DNA from: Colias croceus
Taxonomy: Eukaryota > Arthropoda > Insecta > Lepidoptera > Pieridae
Length of the DNA: 64,000 bases
Direction: 5' to 3'
Assembly: GCF_905220415.1 (NCBI RefSeq)
Contig: NC_059554.1
Span: 1,389,001 to 1,453,000 of the forward strand
Part shown: positions 49,401 through 56,523 of the stretch, one piece after another
How the letters are laid out: every line of letters begins with the position of its first letter
Numbering within the stretch: the first letter of the stretch is position 1
The notes under the pieces: model-generated
The model's input: the letters and a program-made list of their open reading frames with translations, nothing else
What the model was told of the DNA's origin: nothing
The model's database searches: none
Program-made: the position numbers and the translations under genes

Positions 49401-50666
49401 CCGCTCTGCGTGCACGCGCCGCCCGCCGCCCTCGCGCGCTGCTCCCGCCACACGCTGCTGCGGCACCTCGCCGCGCTGGCGCCGCTCCACTGCCGCAAGT
49501 ACAGGTACCGCTCTGCGTGCACGCGCCGCCCGCCGCCCTCGCGCGCTGCTCCCGCCACACGCTGCTGCGGCACCTCGCCGCGCTGGCGCCGCTCCACTGC
49601 CGCAAGTACAGGTACCGCTCTGCGTGCACGCGCCGCCCGCCGCCCTCGCGCGCTGCTCCCGCCACACGCTGCTGCGGCACCTCGCCGCGCTGGCGCCGCT
49701 CCACTGCCGCAAGTACAGGTACCGCTCTGCGTGCACGCGCCGCCCGCCGCCCTCGCGCGCTGCTCCCGCCACACGCTGCTGCGGCACCTCGCCGCGCTGG
49801 CGCCGCTCCACTGCCGCAAGTACAGGTACCGCTCTGCGTGCACGCGCCGCCCGCCGCCCTCGCGCGCTGCTCCCGCCACACGCTGCTGCGGCACCTCGCC
49901 GCGCTGGCGCCGCTCCACTGCCGCAAGTACAGGTACCGCTCTGCGTGCACGCGCCGCCCGCCGCCCTCGCGCGCTGCTCCCGCCACACGCTGCTGCGGCA
50001 CCTCGCCGCGCTGGCGCCGCTCCACTGCCGCAAGTACAGGTACCGCTCTGCGTGCACGCGCCGCCCGCCGCCCTCGCGCGCTGCTCCCGCCACACGCTGC
50101 TGCGGCACCTCGCCGCGCTGGCGCCGCTCCACTGCCGCAAGTACAGGTACCGCTCACAGTGTACAACTTATATACTGTTACTGTACTGGCTGTTGAGCTG
50201 ACATTGGTATTTGTCTACCAATGTCAGCTCAACAGCCGCGAGTGTCGGGAAAAAAAATCATAAATTAACACCAACACACGCACACGCCCGGAACGATGAC
50301 ACGCGAGACGTTCATTGAATGAATGAAACGAGGTATCAAGTTGAACTTTTACACAACTTTTGTAAAAATCCTTATGCAAGTCCATCCAAGATCACGGGTC
50401 CTATTAAAACTGACGGAAAATAATTCTTCAATTATTATTATTTGTATTTGTCTCCCGTATAACCATACAATCATAAGCCACAATATCCAATAACTTTCAT
50501 TTTCAATTCCAGGCCCACACCAGACATGAGCCAATCAGAATCAAGCGCAGCAGCAGAGTCAGAAAGCCCCCCACCTCCCCCCTACACGACATCCGATATT
50601 GTACTAAAGGACTCCCTCAAGGAGGAGAAACCGCATAACGTCGCTATCAAATATGCGAAATCATAG
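29151..50666 (+). CDS. TTLL5: Tubulin polyglutamylase TTLL5 (tubulin tyrosine ligase-like)
   Basis: Coding exons: 29157-29251, 38749-39338, 40907-41037, 41312-41529, 42062-42275, 42686-42942, 43464-43663, 43844-43916, 44260-44398, 44703-44922, 45482-45638, 45840-45986, 46272-46428, 47481-47647, 47928-48113, 50513-50666. All phases agree; 1034 codons plus TAG. The TTL ATP-grasp core runs from about residue 275 to 620: VNHFPRSYELTRKDKLFKN, GPWIVKPAASSRGRGIY (nucleotide-binding Lys and loop), CDLRLYVCVT, HLCNYSINK and WLLEINLSPS (metal-binding Glu and Asn). After the core, RRGGFVRIFP is shared with TTLL5 and not with most other TTLLs. In the family it adds glutamate chains to tubulin tails on axonemal and neuronal microtubules. 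A lysine-rich linker (exon at 40907) precedes the core. The first exon is uncertain (see 31887). The penultimate exon is embedded in a 20-copy minisatellite. Confidence 0.9.
30095..30210 (+). repeat. Partial copy of the 46490 MITE
   Basis: Shares GAATTGAACTGACTGGCAAA, TTCATATTAT, CGCAATAACC and GCCATGGTTAATTATGG with the MITE at 46490-46669. Terminal repeats are not intact. It lies in TTLL5 intron 1. Confidence 0.6.
30895..31100 (+). promoter_or_regulatory. Possible alternative promoter patch in TTLL5 intron 1
   Basis: A locally GC-richer patch beginning AAAATGGCGGCGACTATACG and containing GTGAAAGTGTGGTGAAAGTG. It looks like a 5' UTR/promoter island, about 0.8-1 kb before the alternative first exon at 31887. 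The AATGGCGGC word resembles YY1-type initiator sites found near many insect promoters. No transcript evidence. Confidence 0.25.
31887..31903 (+). CDS. TTLL5: TTLL5 candidate alternative first coding exon b
   Basis: ATG in an AACAATGG context gives MGKVF and then TT, followed by a strong donor GTGAGTATT at 31904. The leftover two bases are again the phase demanded by the exon at 38749, giving MGKVFFPHVSTET. About 100 bp of GC-richer leader (GTGCGGTCGTGCGTGCGTGG) precedes it, as expected for a promoter-proximal exon. The phase fit alone has a one-in-three chance, so this is a proposal. Confidence 0.45.
33176..33248. repeat. Perfect 32-bp hairpin
   Basis: GGCATTGGGGCCAATCTCGA and onward to 33207, then a 9-base loop, then the exact reverse complement at 33217-33248. 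It is long and GC-richer than its surroundings. It may be a MITE relic or could form a miRNA-precursor-like stem if transcribed as part of the TTLL5 intron. Confidence 0.85.
33690..33895 (-). repeat. Dispersed element, GTGAAACTTCTTTATCGGGG family, inverted copy
   Basis: Reverse-complement of the layout at 13309-13527: GTGTGCGTGTACTAGTGTAC, CGTAAGAAGTGAAACTTC, TATGCAACTTTACAGAAATA, GTCGAATCACGCGTGGTAGG. In TTLL5 intron 1. Confidence 0.7.
34160..34255 (+). repeat. GT-rich microsatellite
   Basis: Irregular (GTGT/GTGA)n run of about 90 bp in TTLL5 intron 1. Confidence 0.9.
34978..35165 (+). repeat. Retroelement tail, family A
   Basis: ACTAGCTGTGTCCCGCGG, CCGCTCCTGTTGGTCTTAGC, TAGCCTATAGCCTTCCCCG, AAATCGGACCAGTAGTTTC and an AACAAACAAACTC tail. 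In TTLL5 intron 1. Confidence 0.75.
35166..38748. other. TTLL5 intron 1, 3' half
   Basis: AT-rich, no supported exon. One inverted copy of the short GACACAATAG repeat is at 36413-36492. A short hairpin at about 37893-37935 (TAGTAGTTATTATCCC / GGGATAATAACTACTA) is the only other structure I noticed. Confidence 0.5.
36413..36492 (-). repeat. Short dispersed repeat with internal palindrome, inverted copy 3
   Basis: GCCCCGAGCGGCCCGATCGG, CACGACACAATAGATTTTCT and GGGGCCTGAGTTATTAAT, the reverse complement of copies at 20885 and 25400. The CACAATAGATTTTCTATTGTG core is self-complementary in all copies. Confidence 0.75.
39346..40803. mobile_element. TIR element in TTLL5, inserted just after a splice donor
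   Basis: Inverted arms of about 140 bp: CAGGGTGTAATCGTTAAGTG at 39346 and its reverse complement ending CACCCTG at 40803. The inner parts (CCTAATGAGTAAAATGGCCA / TGGCCATTTTACTCATTAGG) also match. Both ends are flanked by TATA, a likely target duplication. The exon donor GT is at 39339-39340, so the element begins at intron position +8. A mariner relic sits inside it. Confidence 0.85.
39701..40599 (+). pseudogene. Decayed mariner transposon nested in the 39346-40803 element
   Basis: Ends TAGGTTGATCCAAAACTAGT (from 39698) and TTTTGGATCAACCCA form mariner-like inverted repeats next to TA. The interior keeps pieces of a transposase on the + strand: FHQDNAPDHKASVAMAAIQK followed by a broken LDLAPIYFYLFP, matching the 'HDNAP...' and 'DLAPxDFxLFP' signatures of mariner transposases. 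The second catalytic-region Asp of DxxLFP is replaced (IYFYLFP), and frameshifts and stops break the reading frame. Not functional. Confidence 0.7.
41614..41806. mobile_element. Hairpin MITE, about 193 bp, in TTLL5 intron
   Basis: Arms of about 65 bp: GTGTGCCTAGTGCGAGTTTT at the left and AAAACTCGCACTAGGCACAC at the right, continuing through GAGTACGAAACGTTACTATC. The centre has a TGGGGAA/TTCCCCA pair and a GGGGCGCTGTTCGA word. In the intron after the exon 41312-41529. Confidence 0.85.
45083..45275 (+). repeat. Dispersed element, GTGAAACTTCTTTATCGGGG family
   Basis: Third copy, same orientation as 13309. Retains GTGAAACTTCTTTATCGGGG, CCTACCACGCGTGATTCGAC and the CACTAGTACACGCACACA end; lacks one internal section. 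In the TTLL5 intron after the exon 44703-44922. Confidence 0.7.
46429..46464 (+). repeat. (GT)n microsatellite at a TTLL5 splice donor
   Basis: The exon 46272-46428 ends AAAG and the intron begins GTGAC followed at once by about 14 GT repeats. The natural donor is the first GT, but many GT pairs follow within 35 bp. Confidence 0.9.
46490..46669. mobile_element. MITE, about 180 bp, in TTLL5 intron
   Basis: Terminal inverted repeats GGGGCCGTATTATGACC and GGTCATAATACGGCCCC, plus sub-terminal mirrored words (CAGTCAGT...GTACGCCGTGAATTGAACTG / CAGTTCAATTTACGGCGTA). A partial relative is at 30095-30210. It splits a short copy of the upstream exon sequence. Confidence 0.85.
46670..47189. other. TTLL5 intron, no exon seen
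   Basis: AT-rich intron between the MITE and the 24-bp minisatellite. It contains a GAAGCGCTTGCGCAAGCGC palindrome near 46720. No other feature. Confidence 0.5.
47190..47472 (+). repeat. 24-bp minisatellite abutting a TTLL5 acceptor
   Basis: About 11-12 diverged units of roughly 24 bp built on TCTACCGCACGTCGAGCGTTACG. It runs up to within about 10 bases of the acceptor of exon 47481 (GCGCCGCCAG/GGCCCG), leaving only a poor pyrimidine tract. Because 24 is a multiple of 3, one - strand frame stays open as an Arg-Arg-Ala-Val-Glu-Arg repeat; I regard it as noncoding. Confidence 0.85.
47928..48113 (+). CDS. TTLL5: TTLL5 penultimate coding exon, first copy of the repeat
   Basis: Acceptor GTGTTGCAG at 47919-47927. 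The exon encodes SEADLEDVLLQVLRSERW then VATFLGDTRSALCVDAPPAA, LARCSRHTLLRHLAALAPLH and CRKYR. The donor CAG/GTACCG at 48114 joins in phase to 50513. The last 90 bases of the exon and the donor are the first unit of the 107-bp array. Confidence 0.8.
48024..50156 (+). repeat. 107-bp GC-rich minisatellite, 20 copies, spanning a coding exon end and its splice donor
   Basis: Unit boundary word CGCGCCGCCCGCCGCCCTCG occurs at 48024 (first), 48131, 48238 and so on to 50057, a constant 107-bp step, 20 starts in all. Each unit contains exon sequence ending CGCAAGTACAG followed by the donor GTACCGCTCTGCGTGC. I saw no difference between copies from unit 2 on; the first is joined to unique exon sequence upstream, and the last changes after GTACCGCT at about 50154. 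Since 107 is not a multiple of 3 and no frame has a stop, reading frames on both strands stay open for about 750-800 codons; these are artefacts of the repeat. Confidence 0.97.
50188..50237. repeat. Perfect 22-bp hairpin after the minisatellite
   Basis: GGCTGTTGAGCTGACATTGG(TA) pairs exactly with (TA)CCAATGTCAGCTCAACAGCC across a 6-base loop. It begins about 32 bp after the last repeat unit, in the last TTLL5 intron. Confidence 0.9.
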
Positions 50667-51230
50667 ACCATAGACAACATATGTTTGTCTATAGAACAGT
50701 CTACCCGAACAGACCATAGACAAGATTTAATGGTCTATAGAGCAGTGTTGCTATATTCAAAAATATGGGGGTGGATAAAAATATAGTTGACAATGTGGAG
50801 CCATGATTGCTTATAACAAACAGATTTGGGGTGCAATTATTTGGTAGCTGTTTAAAAATACCCAGTACATTTTAATTGATTTAAAAATATATATTTTATA
50901 GCTGATAGTTTCGTACAATGAAAAAATTGACATATTCAATCGCTATAATCATGGCTCCACTTTGTGAATTGTATTAAAAAATTAATTATAAAAAAATATC
51001 AATGAACAATATTAAAACGCATCATATTGCCCCGATCGGTTATCGGGGCAATATGATGCGTTTTAAATTTTTAACTACCAAAAAAAGAAGTGTTCATCGT
51101 AAATAATTAAAAAAAAATCGCAATAATTACATGTAAATGTTCGGTGAAAATAAGTTACCTAAGTTCGGTGTAGCGACTTAACAGAACCTCCAGTAGTATA
51201 AGTAAAGTTTGTTAATAAAAATTACCTACT
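50667..51230 (+). other. TTLL5 3' UTR
   Basis: Follows the TAG at 50664-50666. Contains a doubled AGACCATAGACAA / TGGTCTATAGA section with imperfect inverted pairing at about 50663-50745, a perfect hairpin at 51014-51064, and AATAAA at 51214-51219 as the likely polyadenylation signal. Confidence 0.55.
51014..51064. repeat. Perfect 23-bp hairpin in TTLL5 3' UTR
   Basis: AAAACGCATCATATTGCCCC(GAT) and its exact reverse complement around a CGGTT loop. It lies upstream of the AATAAA at 51214, so it should be in the mature mRNA if that signal is used. Confidence 0.85.
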
Positions 51231-53864
51231 TCCTTCCTGTTTCCTTTGTTCCCTTATACCTCCCTACTTCTCTTCGATTCCATCAGATAAAGTCACAAGA
51301 GGAATATAAAACATAAGTGAAAGGTTTTAAGTGGTAACTCTTGATAATAAATGTCACCAAAAACAATTTCTTACTGTAAAAAGTGTTACAAAAATTTTAA
51401 TGTATAAGTACTATAGTATACAATTCAAACAAGATTATTTTTAACAAGGTACAATGGTCACAAATATTGTTTAAATTTTATCTTCATCGACGCCCCTTTC
51501 CTACTTAAGTTTTAAATTTCTCGTGAATAATTCCATGTCTTCAAAAATTCTTCAAAATACCGAGTAACTCATTCCTTTATAGATACTTCTAAACAAATCT
51601 TATGCACTTAATTCTTACAGCAATACAGCTTCGAATCTCGCCATTTTTATAAAATCGTAAAAACAAAAGCAATTAAAAATACAGAGTAAAATAAGCAATA
51701 AATATGAATCCTACGAATTATATATTTAAAAACTAGATTTGCACGTTGCTTCTGAGATTAACAATAGAAAGTAAAACAGTATTTTTACATCATCTAGTTA
51801 ATTAATTAGAACAACAAATAGGCTAAAAATGGTAATACATGAGTACTTACAATATTTGTTCAACAAAACATTTATAAAATAGAACATCATTAATAAATGA
51901 GTAGGCAAATAAAAAATATCAATATATTCCTTATGAAATAAATAAAATATACTAAACATTTTATTAAGGCACAGAAACATCGCTTGTGAATTTCGTAAAT
52001 CGTGCACTTAAAATCGTCATAAACATTGTTTCAAATTCAAATTTATACCGTCATCAGAAATGTAATAGTATTTGTTGGTATACGAAGTAAAAAACTACCA
52101 GATCTGGCAATAAAGAAGATTTTATGGGTGATGCCTTGGGATGCAATCGAATATTTTTTTGGGTTACCTAATTTATAATCTCGTCAATAACAGTAAGGTG
52201 ACAATTTCAGTGAGTACATAATACATAAAAAAGAATAAATAACTCATTTCGTTACCATACAACCAAAATTCGAGTGAAATAAATTATAACCTGTCGTACC
52301 TGCAATGTAGATATTGAGGAATACATAAGGTGCTAAATATAACGAACAACTGTAGAAGTAGCGACTAGTGATATCACAAATACGATATTTTGGGTATTCT
52401 CTTATTTATTATTTTTGTTATTCACCCGCCATCGACTTGCAGTAACAAATTCGCGCCTTTTTAGTACCAAAGAGCATGCGAAGAACCACCGAAGAACAGA
52501 TTATATAAAAAAAAATCCACTCAATTTTAATTTTATAAGTAAAAAAATGAAACAATGGAAAAAGGTTTTAATTGATTGTAAAATTGTGTTCGCTGTACAT
52601 TGTACATACCTACTTACATAAGCAATATCCAAAATATAGTAGAAGGTGACATGTAGCCGTTATATTTATTTGTAGACTGAGCTAGCTGTAGTTATTCGTT
52701 AAAAATAATTTTGCATTTTTAAGAGGTTTGTGAATATATACGTTTTAATGACGAATAGAGCTCACTTATTGTGACAAAAATTTTCATCCACACATTCATC
52801 TATTTTTAAGTACATATTATTATTATAGATATAAAATATCAAATAAGGACTTCCCATGTCGAAATGTGCTTGATTGTGCTTAAAATAAGTATTAATTATT
52901 ATTAGTGATTAAATTGATGCTAGTCGTGTTCAGATTATACGCTTTGATAAATCTTGGAACTAACTAGACAAATTTGTATTTAATCCACTTTAGTTATTAG
53001 TGTAATTTTATGTAAGATTATTTATTCCTGTAAATGCCTTTATCTTTCTCTTGTATTGATGGACGTATTTGAAATTATAGCATGAAAAATAGCTTAATTT
53101 TAAACCAAAGTATTTGTTGGCAGCTCAGCTGGTTCACAATTTTATTTTTAATCAGTTTGTATTTAGTAATTGAGTGATATGTTTTATTATTTTGTAAGTT
53201 GTATTCCGCATTTATTCTATGACTGACATATGCTGTGCTATTAGTGATAAAATTGCCAATTTTGTAGGTCAAATCCTTATTGGTTAATAACTAAGAATTT
53301 TCGTATGGATAGACATAACAGTACGCCATAATATTGTAAAACCGTATCTAAGATCTAACACGCGAAAATCGACAGTTTTATTATATGTATATCACCTATG
53401 AACTTTTTTAATTTCAATTCAACATAACATTTAATAATTCATTTGTGGTGTTTTAGATATTATAAGCTTCTTGATTGTGATCAATATAATATATTATGTA
53501 CTTACCTTCTTTACTTACATCCAGTCTATCCAGGTATACTAAAAAAGGTTAAGATCGAAAAAGGCTTCGCTTTAGTACAAATGTGTGATAATTCGTGGAT
53601 CGCAAAGAAAAATTTTAATCAGTGAAAATTATACTATTTTAAGCTAAATAAAAAAGTTACGTACTTATTTTGCTTTTTATTACCTACCTTATTTAATATC
53701 TCCTCCTTTTGAATAATTAATGTTAAGTGGGTAAGGATAGCTACTTGCCATACCTACATTTAATTTAATAGAATGTTTATTTTTTTGTATCCACAGTATT
53801 AGAAAAAGGTAAGTTTACGGTGCAGTGGCGTACCTAAGGGCTAAGGCTGAGGGGCTTATTCTAT
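51231..53864. other. Intergenic, no gene seen
   Basis: AT-rich. The open frames here are short, lack recognisable motifs and have no splice support. I see no RNA gene and no strong repeat. Confidence 0.5.
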
Positions 53865-54068
53865 ACTAGCTGCGCTTCGCGGTTTCACCCGCGTGGCTCC
53901 GCTCCTGTTGGTCTTAGCGTAATGATATTATATAGCGGATAACCTATAGCCTTCCTCGATATATGGGCTATCTAACACAGAAATAATTTTTCACATCGGA
54001 TCAGTAGTTCCTGAGATTAGCGAGTTAAAACAAACAAACAAACTCTTCAGCTTTATAATATACGAGAT
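53865..54068 (+). repeat. Retroelement tail, family A
   Basis: ACTAGCTGCGCTTCGCGG, CACCCGCGTGGCTCCGCTCC, TATAGCCTTCCTCGATATAT, CATCGGATCAGTAGTTCCTG and an AACAAACAAACAAACTC tail. Confidence 0.75.
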
Positions 54069-54218
54069 TATAATATATAGGTACTTAGATAAGTGTATAA
54101 TAATCTATGGTTAATAGGCCATTTATACATATATGCTACATCTGTGTGCTACATCTCCGAGCTGGGACGTGCCGCGGAAATCGTCCTAATCAATCCTCAT
54201 TGTAAAAAGTAAAAAATA

Positions 54219-54385
54219 ACTAGCGGTAACTAGTGGTACATATTCACGTTTTCTCTTCATAAGAACCATCCTCGTACTTCAAGGAATATAATAAAAAAAA
54301 ATTAAAGAAATCGGTGGTTCAGCTGTTCTAAAGTTATGCGCTTACCAGCACATTTTGGGATTCATTTTTATAATGATTTTTATAT
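54219..54385 (+). repeat. Retroelement tail, family C, copy 2
   Basis: ACTAGCGGTAACTAGTGGTAC, then CGTTTTCTCTTCATAAGAAC, CCATCCTCGTACTTCAAGGA and AAATCGGTGGTTCAGC. It matches 61021-61192 closely after the first 30 bases. Confidence 0.65.
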
Positions 54386-55067
54386 TATAGAATGAGCGGC
54401 CAATAGGTACTATAGCGGCCGTGCTGTAGGTTTAGTAGTTATTATAGTACCTACATAACAAGTAAAATAAGTCTAGCTAAATAAAACATTCATTGCACAG
54501 AGGATTTTCTAAATGACATATGTTATGACATAATTAGGTAGGTATTACAAAAGAGTACCTTTTTATAAGTACCTAGTTAGAGTCCTCTGTGGGATGAAAA
54601 ATGAAAAAAAAAGTACTTTTCAAATTTAACGCGCCATTTTTAAATATCGTTTTAACAATGTTGCCATTTTAGAAAACTAAATAATCCGTTACAAAATGCT
54701 ACAAAGAGAAAGTTAACAATGAATAATTATTAAGAAGATATAATCAATGAAGGTAAGTTTTAATAATTTCATATATTACCCTATTTATTTTATAAATAAT
54801 AGAAAGCGCACGGTGAATCCTTAGCACAAATCATGATTGTTTTCATTTGACATATCGAGTACACGCCTTTTTTTTAATTATTACAAGAAACAATTTTTAT
54901 TTCAATATACTTTTAAGTAACTACATAAATATATTTTTTTTAACATTGAGATATGTACATATTATGAAGACGACACCGCCTACATCACTTATGTTCCGCT
55001 CAACATACGATATATGGCGTAACTGCACGCTCATTTTTTATTTATTTTAAATAGAAACGCATCAAAT

Positions 55068-55154
55068 ATGCCTTCGTGTGTCTTACGATATTGCACAAAT
55101 AATACGGAAAAGTGCAAAGGAATAACTTTCTTCGATAAGTACCTAACTAGATAA
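55068..55154 (+). pseudogene. THAP zinc-finger N-terminal fragment
   Basis: ATG at 55068 opens MPSCVLRYCTNNTEKCKGIT then FFDK, followed by a stop 5 codons later. This matches the start of THAP domains (M-P-x-C-x(4-5)-C ... G-x-x-F-F), with both first zinc-binding Cys present. The AA/GTACCT after GAT could be a donor. No downstream C2CH half (the second Cys and His) is found in frame nearby, so I treat it as a relic or as a lone first exon. Confidence 0.45.
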
Positions 55155-55177
55155 TAATTTTTAAAACTTAGTTAGAG

Positions 55178-55925
55178 CAAAAATAGGCATGACGAAAGAT
55201 TTTGAAATCCTCTTCCATAATGTGTGTACCTATACGTTTACTATACAAGAAAAACCCTATATTTCGGTAATATACTTAAATTTAACGAAGATAAAAGCCA
55301 TTTTTCAAAAAATATTTATCAACTGTGGCAAAACAGCTCGGAGGTGTCATGGCGTAAGCGTGACGTCACTCTTTAGTAAATACGTAATTATTTGTATGCA
55401 TTGCGAAGAAAATTAAAGAAATATTTATTTAATATGTGTTATAGATACGAATTTCAAAGTTTATAAGTGGTGTACAGTATTGCAGTGTGAATCCACATTA
55501 AAATAATGCTCAAAAATGTGTTAGTAATTATTTTAAGCAAGAAAATAATAAGAAATGATTGTATAAAGTTGGCGCGGAGAACCCCGAAACCACGTATTCG
55601 TGAATTCACAATTATATTTCTGTTCTGAGTCGATAAAGCATATGTGAAACAATAGAAAATAAATAAAAATGCGTATTCTCAACCAATAACATATTCATAA
55701 CAACAAAATACATCTGACGTGAGTTGTTTACTTAAGCGTGACGTCACGCGTGTTTTAGTCAAAATGGCTAACTGCAGATTTTCAATGTTTTATTTTATTG
55801 ATAATCTCATTAATCTTAGTGTTTTTAAGATTTTTAAGTCACTATATTGAATTTATTTATTATACATTTTCCCTTAAAAACACTAATACGAACATTTATG
55901 GATACTGTCGTCATGCCTATTAGTA
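55178..55925. mobile_element. Non-autonomous element carrying THAP-like debris
   Basis: AATAGGCATGACGA near 55182 and its reverse complement TCGTCATGCCTATT near 55909 mark inverted ends; AAGCGTGACGTCA occurs twice inside (about 55357 and 55735). Inside, + strand pieces read YKWCTVLQCESTLK at about 55463-55504 and CIKLARRTPKPR at about 55560, resembling the first and third blocks of another THAP domain (a Y-K-W-C...C pattern and an 'W..LARR.P' block). Stops separate the pieces. Confidence 0.4.
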
Positions 55926-56179
55926 ATGGCGCACAGATTTTGTTCGTGGTGTCTCCTCCATACGTAGTAATATTATCTCAATGATTTTCAACATGTTTTT
56001 AACATTACATTTTCTAATTTTAATTCAAAATTTAAATTAAAAGTTCAGATTTAAAAACACGTAACAAAATTTAATAAATAAAGAATACAGTAAAATTTTA
56101 TATATGTAGCAGTTCCTAATAAATTCTTTTTGATCATATCAAATATCTTAAATTTTTAAATACGGTTTTAAATGGGTAA

Positions 56180-56523
56180 ATGCTCGGAGGGTAATGTATC
56201 AATTTAAATGACGCTGTTCTCAATTGGCTGATATTATACGATGCCAATTTTCAGCCAATAGATTTAAAGCAACAAAACGTTCTTTGACCCCGTTTGAATT
56301 ATTCACCAATCAACAAATAAAATCATGTGACAAGTTTGACAAGTGGCGTCATACGGCATTATTGAGGCGTCATTCCGGCCGGCCTTCATTTTCACTGCAC
56401 AGCGCACCACGCGCCCGCCATTTTGTTGCTAAAGATCGGCTCGGTGCGAGTGAAGGGTTCTTTGTTTTATGTGCACAAGTGAAAATAAATACACAGTAGT
56501 TTATAAATAAAGCATCCATCAAA
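56180..56523 (+). promoter_or_regulatory. Promoter and 5' UTR of the RRM gene
   Basis: A GC-richer island before the ATG at 56524, with GCGCCCGCCATTTTGTTGC at about 56410 (a GCCATTTT word like a YY1/Pho site) and GGCGTCATACGGC / GAGGCGTCATTCCGGC repeats at about 56345-56380. The transcription start is not fixed. Confidence 0.45.

Noticed and set aside
47861..50263. Five overlapping open frames of 750-800 codons on both strands
   Set aside because: They are produced by a 107-bp stop-free GC-rich tandem repeat read in cycling frames. Only the first 186 bases (47928-48113) fit the TTLL5 exon chain.
52415..53625. Short open frames between TTLL5 and the THAP debris
   Set aside because: Each is about 60 codons, AT-rich, without motif or splice partner.
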